Assembly (NCBI RefSeq): GCF_000226095.1
Contig: NC_016474.1
Location: 3,720,001 to 3,784,000 of the forward strand
Direction of reading: 5' to 3'
Length of the DNA: 64,000 nt
Source of the DNA: Thermothelomyces thermophilus ATCC 42464
Taxonomy: Eukaryota > Ascomycota > Sordariomycetes > Sordariales > Chaetomiaceae
Shown here: positions 21,534 through 32,115 of the stretch, piece after piece
Layout: each line of letters opens with the position of its first letter
Position numbering within the stretch: position 1 is the stretch's first letter
The notes under the pieces: model-generated
Databases searched by the model: none
The model's input: the letters and a program-made list of their open reading frames with translations, nothing else
Told to the model about the DNA's origin: nothing
Made by a program: the position numbers and the translations under genes

Positions 21534-22409
21534 TCACCCGGCAAAGAGTGTGTCTTCGTCGCGAAGGTACTCTCCGCAATCTGCTTGCCGGAAGCATACG
21601 ATGCCCGTGGGATCCAGCCGTCTGGCCTCGGTTGTACTCCTCGCCGTCTGCTCCAAAGTAAGCCGCGCTGTCAAAAGGGAACGCCGACACAACAGGAGGG
21701 TCACCTACCACACCAAAGCCCAGCGGGATATCTGCCATGTTATAGACGACACAGCCCTGATGCTCCGGGCAGTCCTCCGACCACCGTCCAACATGCGCTT
21801 TGACCACTATCCATCGCCAATACGGTCGGTCAGCGTTCTCGCTTCTTCGTCCCCTAGCACGTGAATGGGACCAAAAGGCAAGAAGAGAGACACCCACCGT
21901 TCGACCCATACAGGAACGGTTGCGCCCCGTTATCCTTGACCCAGATCTTGTGCCGCGCGCCCGCTGCGATGATGGGCAGGGCCGTGATGTGTAGGCGGAA
22001 CTTGCCCGACTTGGTCATCTTTCCGAGGCAGGTGCCCAAACTGAGAAGGGCGTCGCGGCTGACACAAGTCGCGAGGTTGGCGATGGACAGCTTGACGTAG
22101 TAAACCTGTGTGCGTGTTATGAGGTGTGAGCGCGGGTTTCAGGTCGACGAGGTAGAAAAGCTGTTGCTCTGCTCCGGGGGCCGGAGACGAGGGGTAGCGT
22201 ACGCGAGAGTGGTTCAACCTGAAAACATAGCGGTCGCCGTCTTCGAGAGGCGCGATAAGACTCTTCAAGTCGGACATGTAGTTGGCTAGCTGAGAGAGGG
22301 GCGGGGGGGTTAGTTGATTTGCTTGTATGGAGAGCAGCATTGGGACCAACAAGGAAGGACAAACCTTGTCCAACACCGTCTTCATTTCTTGATCTGTTAA
22401 TGGACGCAT
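21534..22409 (-). CDS. NIP7: NIP7, 60S ribosomal subunit biogenesis factor
   Basis: Nucleolar/nucleoplasmic protein needed for 27S pre-rRNA processing and 60S maturation. Five exons: 22409-22365, 22289-22203, 22105-21898, 21806-21709 and 21647-21534 (183 aa, the normal size). It starts MRPLTDQEMKTVLDKLANYM. The N-terminal domain includes YVFRLNHSRVYYVK and SLGTCLGKMTKSGKFRLHIT. The C-terminal PUA domain includes WSEDCPEHQGCVVYNMADIP, LGFGV, then ARRLDPTGIVCFRQADCGEY and the end LRDEDTLFAG. The last intron must be removed to restore this C-terminus: reading through it gives an unrelated tail. Splice borders all preserve frame. Confidence 0.95.
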
Positions 22410-22704
22410 CTTGATGGCGGACGAGCAAGAAGTCAGTTGCTATTCGTCCTTAGATTGCCAAAAAACTGAATGTCGTTGTTTGCCTATGTACGGTCGACAA
22501 TGTTCACGATGTTCCTTATCGCGAACTTCGAGAAAAAAAGTCGAGGCCAATCGCAAACCCCACATTGAGCTGGTCCTCTCGGATGGACCCACTGTTACCC
22601 GCCTCGCCTGGGCGCACTGATTAGGAGTTGGCCAGTAGGTCACTGCCTGAATCCGCACCTTATAATCTCAATCTGAGGCCACTCTATTCCGAAGCATATG
22701 AAAA

Positions 22705-22776
22705 GGCCCGCTGGCCAAATGGTAAGGCGCCAGATTTCGGCTCTGGAGATTGTGCGTTCGAGCCGCACGTGGGTCG
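22705..22776 (+). tRNA. tRNA-Arg (anticodon UCG)
   Basis: A 72-nt intronless cloverleaf. The acceptor stem GGCCCGC pairs with GTGGGTC (two G-U pairs) and the discriminator is G. The D arm is GCC/GGC. The anticodon stem CCAGA/TCTGG closes the loop TTTCGGC, with anticodon TCG at 22737-22739. The T arm GTGCG-TTCGAGC-CGCAC is perfect. A-box and B-box promoter sequences are present within it. A T6 terminator follows. Confidence 0.94.
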
Positions 22777-22783
22777 AGCTTCA

Positions 22784-22789
22784 TTTTTT
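22784..22789 (+). terminator. Pol III terminator of tRNA-Arg
   Basis: A run of six T eight bases after the mature 3' end of the tRNA, the standard RNA polymerase III stop signal. Confidence 0.8.
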
Positions 22790-24025
22790 CGAACTTTCAC
22801 CGTTCTCCGCTTCTCACTATGGATTTTTTTTTTACTAATAACGGTGCATGTACAGACGTATTTTGCTCTATTTCTAAAAACTGCTGCATACTGAGAACCA
22901 TTGCCAACCCTAGAAAGATGTCAAGCGATGTATTTAACGCAAAAAAGACAAGACAGCCCAGTTTCCCTCTTGTCATACAAACAGTCCCTTGGCTCCCTAA
23001 TCAAGCCTTTGTTCGACCTTTAACAGGTCTGGAGCAGTCCGTAGTTGCCTCTTCACTCGGTCATTTCTTCGCCCACTGATCACTTCCGGAAAGTACCGCA
23101 GCATGGAATCTGCCGCTTCCCTTCTCTTTCCCCTACCCGCCTCTGCAGGAGCCGCAATTAAATACCTACGCACGAACAAGCTTTAAACTTCTTGAAGCGG
23201 CAGATCATTTCCTCGGGCCCATGTTTCTGGAGTTCTCCCGCTTAGAGAGCCTGCAGCTCCCGCAATGATCAGCGCAACAGCAGACACGCCGCAGCTCGCT
23301 TCCCCATGGGCACAACTCTCTCAATTGGACTCTCTCAAATTGGATTGGGCGAGGTTTCGACAACAAAGAAAATCACCCGCGGGATCCACCATCAGCTTTT
23401 GGACAGAGAGCGATGCAGAAGAGCAACCAGCGCGTGCAGGGGCAGCAACCGGGTTTTCGGGTCGCGATTCCTCTTTAGTTGGTATTGCAACCTTTGTTAG
23501 AATATCTGGGCGTGCCCCCTCCCAAATGTCTTTCTTTGGATCTTCTGCATCTCAACATGTACTTTGCTTATTCAATATTAGGCAGGGAGATCCTGGAGGA
23601 TTTCCAGCACACGCGGGGTTCTTTCTCCATCTCCAAGGGTCATTGACGTCCAGGTGTCCGCCAAGAACATCGTCATCGCAAACACGAAGCTTCTCGTTGG
23701 CTCGCGCCCTCCGGACGGGGGACTCGGGCAGGTTTCCAGACGGCGGGACCTTCGGAGGCGACGTGCCGCAGGGCCCGTTTGCGGAATGGTCTCGGCACGG
23801 CGGGAGCCCAAGGCCCCAAGAACCTGGTCAGGGCATTCGCCAAATTAACCACAGTGTTGCCTCTTCGGTCTGGGCGCCTTCCGGCAACGGTCCTGCCAGC
23901 GCCCTGCAATCCACCGGGACTATCATCCGAGACGACATTTCGGCAGGGCAGCGAGGGGGTGCGGCCGGCTGGATATTCACCTCCCTGGATTTTGTGTTCA
24001 GGCTACTTCATGCTGAGGACGGTTT

Positions 24026-24080
24026 ACTCCATAGTGTACAGTATTGTATGTATTGTACACTGCAGTATCCGTACATCCTG
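24026..24080. repeat. TGTACA/TAC-rich palindromic cluster
   Basis: Contains TGTACAGTATTGTATG and a second TGTACA about 20 nt further on, forming short inverted repeats. Related in sequence to the palindromes at 5867, 40526 and 60932. Confidence 0.6.
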
Positions 24081-24436
24081 CAAGTACTCTGCGGCTCACA
24101 CACAAACTAGGTAGTTCCTGGTATACACTACTGTGTAGTAGTAAGTATATGCTCCCCACGCGAACCGGGTTACCGTGCCTGCCAAGCGGCAGGGGCTGTT
24201 GCATATAGCATGCCCTGCATACGGGGCGATGGCGCTTTGCAACTTTCGCGAGCACCTTAGTACTGCGCACTGCGTACGGCGTAAGCTTCGGCGTGTTGCC
24301 CTCTTGAGGGACGGGCCGAGAACCCTTCCCCCCTCTCTTGCAGTCAATCCGCAATCAGCTTACTTACCATTCAGTACCTGTCCGCGTGGCATCCTCCATC
24401 GTGCTAATCATCCGCGGTGGGATGCCCTTGCCTGTT

Positions 24437-24626
24437 CCCCGGATGTATCCCTGAAGTTGCATCCAGCTCGCCCTGGCGGCCAGGGCTGCCGCTATTCCAC
24501 CTACCGGAGATGTTTGTTTGGCCCTGTCCTTGATTCTGTCTCCTCCGCTCAGTGCTGGAAGCGTGCCGATTTTCCTGATTTCCTAGAATGTCCAGAGGGT
24601 CCAGCCAGCCATGGGGTTTATTAATA
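24437..24626 (+). promoter_or_regulatory. candidate CreA sites and TATA-like box of CDH
   Basis: Three matches to the carbon-repressor CreA/Cre1 consensus SYGGRG (either strand) lie at 24437-24442 (CCCCGG), 24504-24509 (CCGGAG) and 24543-24548 (CTCCGC). A TATA-like TTTATTAATA is at 24617-24626, about 95 nt before the ATG. Such short motifs occur by chance, but glucose repression is known for fungal cellulolytic genes. Confidence 0.35.
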
Positions 24627-24717
24627 GGAGGAACATCATCCCCTCGGTTGAGACAAGTTCGATGTGCTCGTAGGTAGGCCGGCAGAGTCGAGGCCAAACC
24701 AGTCTCTGCGATCCAAG

Positions 24718-27670
24718 ATGAGGACCTCCTCTCGTTTAATCGGTGCCCTTGCGGCGGCACGTAAGTCAGAGCTTAGCGTGGCTCACGGTCCTTCCTGTCA
24801 CTAACTTGCCTGCTTTGTAGTCTTGCCGTCTGCCCTTGCGCAGAACAACGCGCCGGTAACCTTCACCGACCCGGACTCGGGCATTACCTTCAACACGTGG
24901 GGTCTCGCCGAGGATTCTCCCCAGACTAAGGGCGGTTTCACTTTTGGTGTTGCTCTGCCCTCTGATGCCCTCACGACAGACGCCAAGGAGTTCATCGGTT
25001 ACTTGGTAAGCCATGTCCGAGACGCACATGCCACTCACAGCTGCTAACCGCCCCAGAAATGCGCGAGGAACGATGAGAGCGGTTGGTGCGGTGTCTCCCT
25101 GGGCGGCCCCATGACCAACTCGCTCCTCATCGCGGCCTGGCCCCACGAGGACACCGTCTACACCTCTCTCCGCTTCGCCACCGGCTATGCCATGCCGGAT
25201 GTCTACCAGGGGGACGCCGAGATCACCCAGGTCTCCTCCTCTGTCAACTCGACGCACTTCAGCCTCATCTTCAGGTGCGAGAACTGCCTGCAATGGAGTC
25301 AAAGCGGCGCCACCGGCGGTGCCTCCACCTCGAACGGCGTGTTGGTCCTCGGCTGGGTCCAGGCATTCGCCGACCCCGGCAACCCGACCTGCCCCGACCA
25401 GATCACCCTCGAGCAGCACGACAACGGCATGGGTATCTGGGGTGCCCAGCTCAACTCCGACGCCGCCAGCCCGTCCTACACCGAGTGGGCCGCCCAGGCC
25501 ACCAAGACCGTCACGGGTGACTGCGGCGGTCCCACCGAGACCTCTGTCGTCGGTGTCCCCGTTCCGACGGGCGTCTCGTTCGATTACATCGTCGTGGGCG
25601 GCGGTGCCGGTGGCATCCCCGCCGCCGACAAGCTCAGCGAGGCCGGCAAGAGTGTGCTGCTCATCGAGAAGGGCTTTGCCTCGACCGCCAACACCGGAGG
25701 CACTCTCGGCCCCGAGTGGCTCGAGGGCCACGACCTTACCCGCTTTGACGTGCCGGGTCTGTGCAACCAGATCTGGGTTGACTCCAAGGGGATCGCTTGC
25801 GAGGATACCGACCAGATGGCTGGCTGTGTCCTCGGCGGCGGTACCGCCGTGAATGCCGGCCTGTGGTTCAAGCCCTACTCGCTCGACTGGGACTACCTCT
25901 TCCCTAGTGGTTGGAAGTACAAAGACGTCCAGCCGGCCATCAACCGCGCCCTCTCGCGCATCCCGGGCACCGATGCTCCCTCGACCGACGGCAAGCGCTA
26001 CTACCAACAGGGCTTCGACGTCCTCTCCAAGGGCCTGGCCGGCGGCGGCTGGACCTCGGTCACGGCCAATAACGCGCCAGACAAGAAGAACCGCACCTTC
26101 TCCCATGCCCCCTTCATGTTCGCCGGCGGCGAGCGCAACGGCCCGCTGGGCACCTACTTCCAGACCGCCAAGAAGCGCAGCAACTTCAAGCTCTGGCTCA
26201 ACACGTCGGTCAAGCGCGTCATCCGCCAGGGCGGCCACATCACCGGCGTCGAGGTCGAGCCGTTCCGCGACGGCGGTTACCAAGGCATCGTCCCCGTCAC
26301 CAAGGTTACGGGCCGCGTCATCCTCTCTGCCGGTACCTTTGGCAGTGCAAAGATCCTGCTGAGGAGCGGTATCGGTCCGAACGATCAGCTGCAGGTTGTC
26401 GCGGCCTCGGAGAAGGATGGCCCTACCATGATCAGCAACTCGTCCTGGATCAACCTGCCTGTCGGCTACAACCTGGATGACCACCTCAACGTAAGTTTCA
26501 GAACACAAGAGTTGGTCAGTGACAAAATACTGCGAAGCGAACCGCTGACCCCCTTCGGTAGACCGACACTGTCATCTCCCACCCCGACGTCGTGTTCTAC
26601 GACTTCTACGAGGCGTGGGACAATCCCATCCAGTCTGACAAGGACAGCTACCTCAACTCGCGCACGGGCATCCTCGCCCAAGCCGCTCCCAACATTGGGC
26701 CTATGTGAGTCCGGCGAGCTCAAGCCTGTTTGTGTTCCCCTAACTAACCGAAGCCAACAAGGTTCTGGGAAGAGATCAAGGGTGCGGACGGCATTGTTCG
26801 CCAGCTCCAGTGGACTGCCCGTGTCGAGGGCAGCCTGGGTGCCCCCAACGGCAGTACGTAGATTCCTTTTTTTTTTTTTTTTTTTTTCATCGACTAATCC
26901 CCACGCTAACTTTGTCCGTCCGCTCTCCAGAGACCATGACCATGTCGCAGTACCTCGGTCGTGGTGCCACCTCGCGCGGCCGCATGACCATCACCCCGTC
27001 CCTGACAACTGTCGTCTCGGACGTGCCCTACCTCAAGGACCCCAACGACAAGGAGGCCGTCATCCAGGGCATCATCAACCTGCAGAACGCCCTCAAGAAC
27101 GTCGCCAACCTGACCTGGCTCTTCCCCAACTCGACCATCACGCCGCGCCAATACGTTGACAGCGTAAGTTTTTGTTTACACTCCTCTCCCCCATCCCTCC
27201 CCCTTCAGATTGCACTTTTACTTCCTCTCAAAAGAGGGAGAAAGAGAGAGCTTGCAAGGACAATTCCATACTGACATAACCCTTCTTCCCCCTTCCCCCT
27301 CCCCTTTCTCCAGATGGTCGTCTCCCCGAGCAACCGGCGCTCCAACCACTGGATGGGCACCAACAAGATCGGCACCGACGACGGGCGCAAGGGCGGCTCC
27401 GCCGTCGTCGACCTCAACACCAAGGTCTACGGCACCGACAACCTCTTCGTCATCGACGCCTCCATCTTCCCCGGCGTGCCCACCACCAACCCCACCTCGT
27501 ACATCGTGACGGCGTCGGAGCACGCCTCGGCCCGCATCCTCGCCCTGCCCGACCTCACGCCCGTCCCCAAGTACGGGCAGTGCGGCGGCCGCGAATGGAG
27601 CGGCAGCTTCGTCTGCGCCGACGGCTCCACGTGCCAGATGCAGAACGAGTGGTACTCGCAGTGCTTGTGA
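24718..27670 (+). CDS. cdh: cellobiose dehydrogenase with C-terminal CBM1
   Basis: Secreted flavocytochrome that oxidises cellobiose to cellobionolactone and passes electrons to lytic polysaccharide monooxygenases. Seven exons: 24718-24760, 24821-25005, 25057-26490, 26562-26704, 26762-26853, 26931-27163 and 27314-27670 (828 aa). Signal peptide [21 protein letters not shown]. The cytochrome domain has haem ligands M95 (SLGGPMTNS) and H197 (LEQHDNG), mature 74 and 176. After a linker, the GMC flavodomain starts with the FAD motif [15 protein letters not shown] (about 256). Catalytic H722 ([10 protein letters not shown]) and N769 (TTNPTSY) are present. The last about 33 residues form a four-cysteine cellulose-binding module ending EWYSQCL. 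It closely recalls the Thermothelomyces thermophilus enzyme. Intron 5 contains T22. No LPMO gene is adjacent. Confidence 0.98.
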
Positions 27671-28400
27671 GCCCACGCGTGGGTTATTAACAAGCCCCGA
27701 GGGCCGTGAGTTTGTGTGGTGATAGGAACTCTGGTTTTCTTGATGGGGAGTTGAGTTTGTGAAATTTTTTACTTGTCCATACAATCAACTCCCCAGCCTT
27801 CCTCCTTTGGTGTTTGCTTCAATGTCCATAGTTTTTTTTCTCAATCGTACATAACCCTCGATTGATCAGCTTCATTGACCACGCGGACATCATATGTATG
27901 CATTGCGGAGTCCGAATGTTGCCTCCCCAGCTGGTACTACATGCACACACACACACGCACTCCTCGACGTCCACCAGTTCCTTGTATAATGGAAACACGA
28001 CAACCGAAACAGACCAACAGCCGAGGTGTCTTTCAAGTTACCCTGGACATTGCCAAGTCATTCACCAATGTCTCAACAAAGGCACCACGCCATGCCGTCA
28101 ATCCTCTCGGTGTTCATCCCTAAATAGAACGTCCCACTAGACATCGACCGGACCATCATGCTTGCCATGACACTCAGCATGCCCTCTTTTCGCGCACAGC
28201 CAAATAGCAAAGAAAAAGCAAGAGACCTATACATAACACCAACAGAAGGTAAAAAAAATCCTAGTCACATCATAGCCGTGAGATAAGAGACTGGCATGTC
28301 AATCCCTTGTCCTTCGAATGTAGATAATCCCACGGGCAGCGAAATGCCCAATAGACCCCTATATGCCGGAGGCCCTACAGGATTTGACGTATGTGAGTGG
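27671..28400. other. convergent intergenic region
   Basis: About 730 nt holding the 3' ends of CDH and the GNAT gene. An AC-rich dinucleotide run lies near 27943-27958. No gene recognised. Confidence 0.5.
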
Positions 28401-30683
28401 TTAATATTCAGCTTCGACCATAGTCGGGCCGCGGAAGGAACAGGTGTGCTCAAAAACAACCTCATCCATCCAGCAGACCGGCTGCCCCCGGCCTCTGGCC
28501 GAGCGATGGACCGCTTCGTAGCGCACCAGCTCGGTGAAGTTCAGCCGGTCCTCCACCAGCTTCCTGACCCAAACCAAATCAGCGTCATAAGTCTTCTGCT
28601 TGGAATCCAGCTTCTGGTTTCCTTCGTCCGGGAGCTTGTGCCTGACGCGGTAGTTTAGGTACACCTTAAAATACTGCCGCTGGCGGTTGGGGCCCTTTTT
28701 GTACACTGGGCTGTTATCAGGATCGACAAAGTCGTATGCAGTCTCTGACGAGAAACAGTCAGAAACGGTCGTCAGCAGCATGTCAAGGAGCGAAAAGCCA
28801 ATCTTCTTGCGCCTGTAATCGGGGTGGACGAAGACGTTGACCCTGGCGGTGGCTCTGCTGCTGCCGTTGGCACTGCCTACGAGGCCGGGCTGCCAAACGG
28901 AGAGGAAGGCAAAGCCTAGGATCTCTCCGCGACTCTGCTTGTCCTGAAACGGAATTTGCTGAAAAACTGAAAATGAGAGATTCCCCTCGGTCAGCCCTAG
29001 GTCTCTGGCCGAGCCACGGACAGCAACGATAAAAGGCATCCCGAGTTGCCGAGTGGTACCGAGGATGTTCTGAAACTCCTCTACAGAAAGTGGTTGAGAG
29101 TCGAGTGCTTGCAACCCGTGTTTCACCTCCCAGTTGTAGATTGCGCAAACTGCTTCCATGTCGCTCTTTACGGCTGGGCGCAAAAAGGAGGCGATTCGCG
29201 GGACAAAACGGTGATATTCTGGCCTCTCAATTACTGGCTCGTCGATGGCAATACCTTCGGGTGCCGCATATTCGAGTTGGGTAGGTAAGGTAAAATGCTT
29301 GTTCTCGCGGAGGCGACCATTGCGGCGCGTGTTATAATGTTTTCTGAGAAGAGTCGAGGTCCAGTTCCGGCGCCGCCAGTCCATGTTTGGATCGAGCGGT
29401 GTAGGATCAAGCATGGTTTCAGGTTGAATGACCGGTGGCAGGAGACGCCCGGTGAAGGTATCAATGTCGCACCTCCAGTAGGCCTCGCCACAATGACTGA
29501 GGTTTGCAACAACGTTTTTAGGGACGCCTTTCATCCAGGCGTTGATAAACGTCCCGAGATAGGACGCTTGGGTGAAGACCTCGTCCGCATCTCGGCCGTT
29601 GGGATCGGACCAGTTATATTTGGTCCACGTATTACCCAGGGCAGGGGACTTGTAAATGCTGGGTTTCAGGCCGATGGTGTTCCTTATGTCCGCATCCGTG
29701 CCTTTTGATTGTCGAGCATCAACACCATTGTTGCTAATGTTGAACCCAGATCCCAGTGACGGAAGGCTGTATGACGATCCTGGGTAGTTCCTATCCGGGC
29801 GCGGCATCCGGTACATCCTCAGGTCAGGTTCAAGTTGGTCGAGCTGAGGAGCACGTCCGCCGCCGTCTCGGCCATTAGTCCTACCACCATGCTGCTCGTC
29901 ACCTCCTGCGCCAACACCTCGCGGGCCGCCGCCCTTTTGTCCGCGTACTCGCCGGCGCCCTATACTGCTGCTCTCGGGCTCCTCACGCGGAACAGAACCG
30001 CGCCCGAATGGTACGCTTTCGAATTTCTGAGTCTCTGACACTCTAAGTCTAGGATGAAGACTAGTAAGTGAAGATGTATGGTTAACATCAGGGTGGTAAG
30101 ATGTCGTGGATCCGATAGGCTCTGCGCATGGTTCAGTGTTGACAGGTTGTTTGTGGGCCTGAGAAGGTTCTGCGTCCTTGGTGCAGGGACGGGAGGCAAC
30201 TGCGCCCGAGTTTGCCGCGGCAGGGCCCTTCTGCATTACATCCTGGTGTTCGCAGGGAAAGACTTCTAGTAAGCCTGAATTTGTTGTAGAGGAATCGTCG
30301 GGCCTAAAGTCACCATCCTCATAGTAGAGGTATGCTGACGGATCGACGATACCCTTTGCAATCCTTTGGGCGTCCCAGTATGTAATGGTTAGTCCTTTTG
30401 TCTGGTTCCTCAGCAGTGCTTGCTGAGCCCGGGACCGGTTGCGAGTCCGCGTTCCAGGTTGGTCGGCTGGCAGGTTGCACGGGTGGCCTCTCTCTTCGAC
30501 TAAGTCGCTGAGTTCGTTTCGGACGTGTGAGTGTGGTTGAGACGGGGGCTTCAACTTGCGCTGGGAGTCTGGCTCTCTAGTTTCGGAAACACCAGAGAAG
30601 CCGATGGCAGAAAGGAATTGGACCTCCAGCTCCGCAGAATCGAGATCCTGCGCCGTCTCGTTGCCCTGGCCCATGTTCAGCAT
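28401..30683 (-). CDS. GNAT-type N-acetyltransferase-domain protein with long disordered N-terminus
   Basis: A continuous 760-residue frame. The C-terminal part has the features of a GCN5-related acetyltransferase: FLRPAVKSDMEAVCAIYNWE (strand 1/helix 1, about residues 503-522), a central ILGFAFLSVWQPG strand, and the acetyl-CoA site region ARVNVFVHPDYRRKKIGFSL (R-x2-G variant K-K-I-G), then NRQRQYFKVYLNYRV. The N-terminal about 250 residues are polar and low complexity with RGG-like stretches. A middle block (about 325-480) with NTWTKYNWSDPNGRDADEVF, SYLGTFINAWMKGVP and HCGEAYWRCDIDTFTGRLLP looks folded and conserved but is unknown to me. The substrate is unknown. The ATG at 30683 is the first Met of the frame; an upstream exon cannot be excluded. 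Confidence 0.8.
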   Translation of the reverse strand: MLNMGQGNETAQDLDSAELEVQFLSAIGFSGVSETREPDSQRKLKPPSQPHSHVRNELSDLVEERGHPCNLPADQPGTRTRNRSRAQQALLRNQTKGLTITYWDAQRIAKGIVDPSAYLYYEDGDFRPDDSSTTNSGLLEVFPCEHQDVMQKGPAAANSGAVASRPCTKDAEPSQAHKQPVNTEPCAEPIGSTTSYHPDVNHTSSLTSLHPRLRVSETQKFESVPFGRGSVPREEPESSSIGRRRVRGQKGGGPRGVGAGGDEQHGGRTNGRDGGGRAPQLDQLEPDLRMYRMPRPDRNYPGSSYSLPSLGSGFNISNNGVDARQSKGTDADIRNTIGLKPSIYKSPALGNTWTKYNWSDPNGRDADEVFTQASYLGTFINAWMKGVPKNVVANLSHCGEAYWRCDIDTFTGRLLPPVIQPETMLDPTPLDPNMDWRRRNWTSTLLRKHYNTRRNGRLRENKHFTLPTQLEYAAPEGIAIDEPVIERPEYHRFVPRIASFLRPAVKSDMEAVCAIYNWEVKHGLQALDSQPLSVEEFQNILGTTRQLGMPFIVAVRGSARDLGLTEGNLSFSVFQQIPFQDKQSRGEILGFAFLSVWQPGLVGSANGSSRATARVNVFVHPDYRRKKIGFSLLDMLLTTVSDCFSSETAYDFVDPDNSPVYKKGPNRQRQYFKVYLNYRVRHKLPDEGNQKLDSKQKTYDADLVWVRKLVEDRLNFTELVRYEAVHRSARGRGQPVCWMDEVVFEHTCSFRGPTMVEAEY

Positions 30684-32115
30684 CCTGGTGACAATTGACT
30701 GGCTGAATAAGAGGAAAAATCGAACGTCAGCAATTCGAGAAATAAAAAAACCTAAAATTAAACTGACCCCGTTGATTCCTAAATAGCGTTGCCAGTGAGA
30801 TTAAGGCTAATCCATTCTCTAGTACTGAGCTTCCGTTAGTTACCCCAACATTGCCATCGATCAACTGCAAACAGGAATACACATACCTTGACAAAAGTCA
30901 CAAAGAATGAACTAGTCTCATCGACTTTCGAGAGTTGGTGTTACTGAAACCCTAACGCAGACACGAAGTTGATAGGAAGGGAGATGTGTGTGGTGTGTCG
31001 AGCCGGAAGCAATCGAAAGAGAGAAGGATTTCTCTTACCAGGATTCAAAAATGCCCAGATGGATAAGAATGGAAAAATCTTAGTAATTACCGAGTTGTGC
31101 AGACCGTACGGGAAAAGCGAAAGTAGAGGGAGAGACCGAGGAAGCGTTTGTCGATTTTTCGTAGGATGACGGAACTGCGGGAAGCAAAGGAGATACCGCA
31201 CATCATTGTTCACATAAGAAGTTCATGTCAATCGGGTACGCATAGTGCCAGAATTAAAAGCCTAGTTAGAAGCAATCAGCATGGAATCTTTGGTTCAAAG
31301 GAAGGAGCGATGGTATGCGCAAGGGAATTACATTACTAAGTAGGAACACGATGGGTACTGAATCTGCTTATGTGTGCGAAAAACCTAAGGCGTCAAGATT
31401 CAGCATACCAAACACACTCAAGTTTATCAATTGTTGAAATTGTAGAGCTTCTGCTAGTTGAACTCTCCTTCCTGCTCTGCTCGGCTATGAGTCAGCCCCG
31501 ATTGCTAACAATCGCATGCGAGTACTGGCCAGAGTCTTTGGATGTCTACAGCACAGAGCCACCACAGGCTGATGGCAATCCAACAACACTGGTCTCGAGG
31601 CCTCGGAGCCTCGCTTTGCCTTGTGCTAGGACATTCCTTGAATTCCATCTTTGCTGGTGACGCGGATATCATGAGAGTCAACTCACACAGTTCAGGGCGT
31701 TAGGATCCCGGAGAGGTTGCCTTGCAACATCCGATCCACAAGAGGACTAAATCATCAGAAACGCAATATATCATAGTGCTTGGAAAACGGGTCTTTTCCA
31801 TGGAAATACCACGAATCTACGTTGTGATGTGAATCAGTGATGGTGTAGTTGTTGGCTGTCACGTGGAACTTGAGTTGTCTTTCTTCGAGTGGTCCCTCTT
31901 GTTGTGACGCGATTGGTCTTCGCTGAATCCAGGCATCACTCCACAGTGCAAGAACGCAGCTCCCAGCACTTCAACATGCTGCTGCCACGACGAGAAATCT
32001 GCCACCCTGGACACTTTGAGTACAATTCAAGTCACATTAGCTGAGCTCATGGACATTTTCTGGTAATACCAGCTTATATCGAAGTGATCGTTTCGCACAC
32101 GGCTCGAGCGCAGAC
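30684..32115. promoter_or_regulatory. divergent intergenic region, GNAT gene / ARL2
   Basis: A 1.4-kb stretch richer in A and T than its surroundings, without a recognisable gene. It should hold the promoters of the two divergent genes. No repeats or element ends were noticed. Confidence 0.45.

Larger units (their letters stand above)
22790..24717. other. 1.9-kb intergenic region upstream of cellobiose dehydrogenase
   Basis: No gene recognised. A frame of 281 codons at 23265-24110 lacks recognisable domains and looks compositionally random. A cluster of GTAC/TGTACA elements lies at 24026-24080. The last 300 nt contain candidate CDH promoter elements, listed separately. Confidence 0.5.

Noticed and set aside
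23265-24110. A 281-codon frame in the region before CDH
   Set aside because: No domain, no splice structure, and ends in the TGTACA-rich repeat cluster; composition looks random.
22790-24717. Transposon or retroelement remains in the gene-poor gaps
   Set aside because: Looking for terminal repeats, transposase, reverse transcriptase or capsid-like residues in the gaps (including 43.7-48.5 kb and 58.4-61.9 kb) gave nothing I could support.
24766-26508. A 580-codon open frame antisense to cellobiose dehydrogenase
   Set aside because: It lies opposite GC-rich CDH exons with strong codon bias, which creates long antisense frames. It has no recognisable domain and spans CDH introns.
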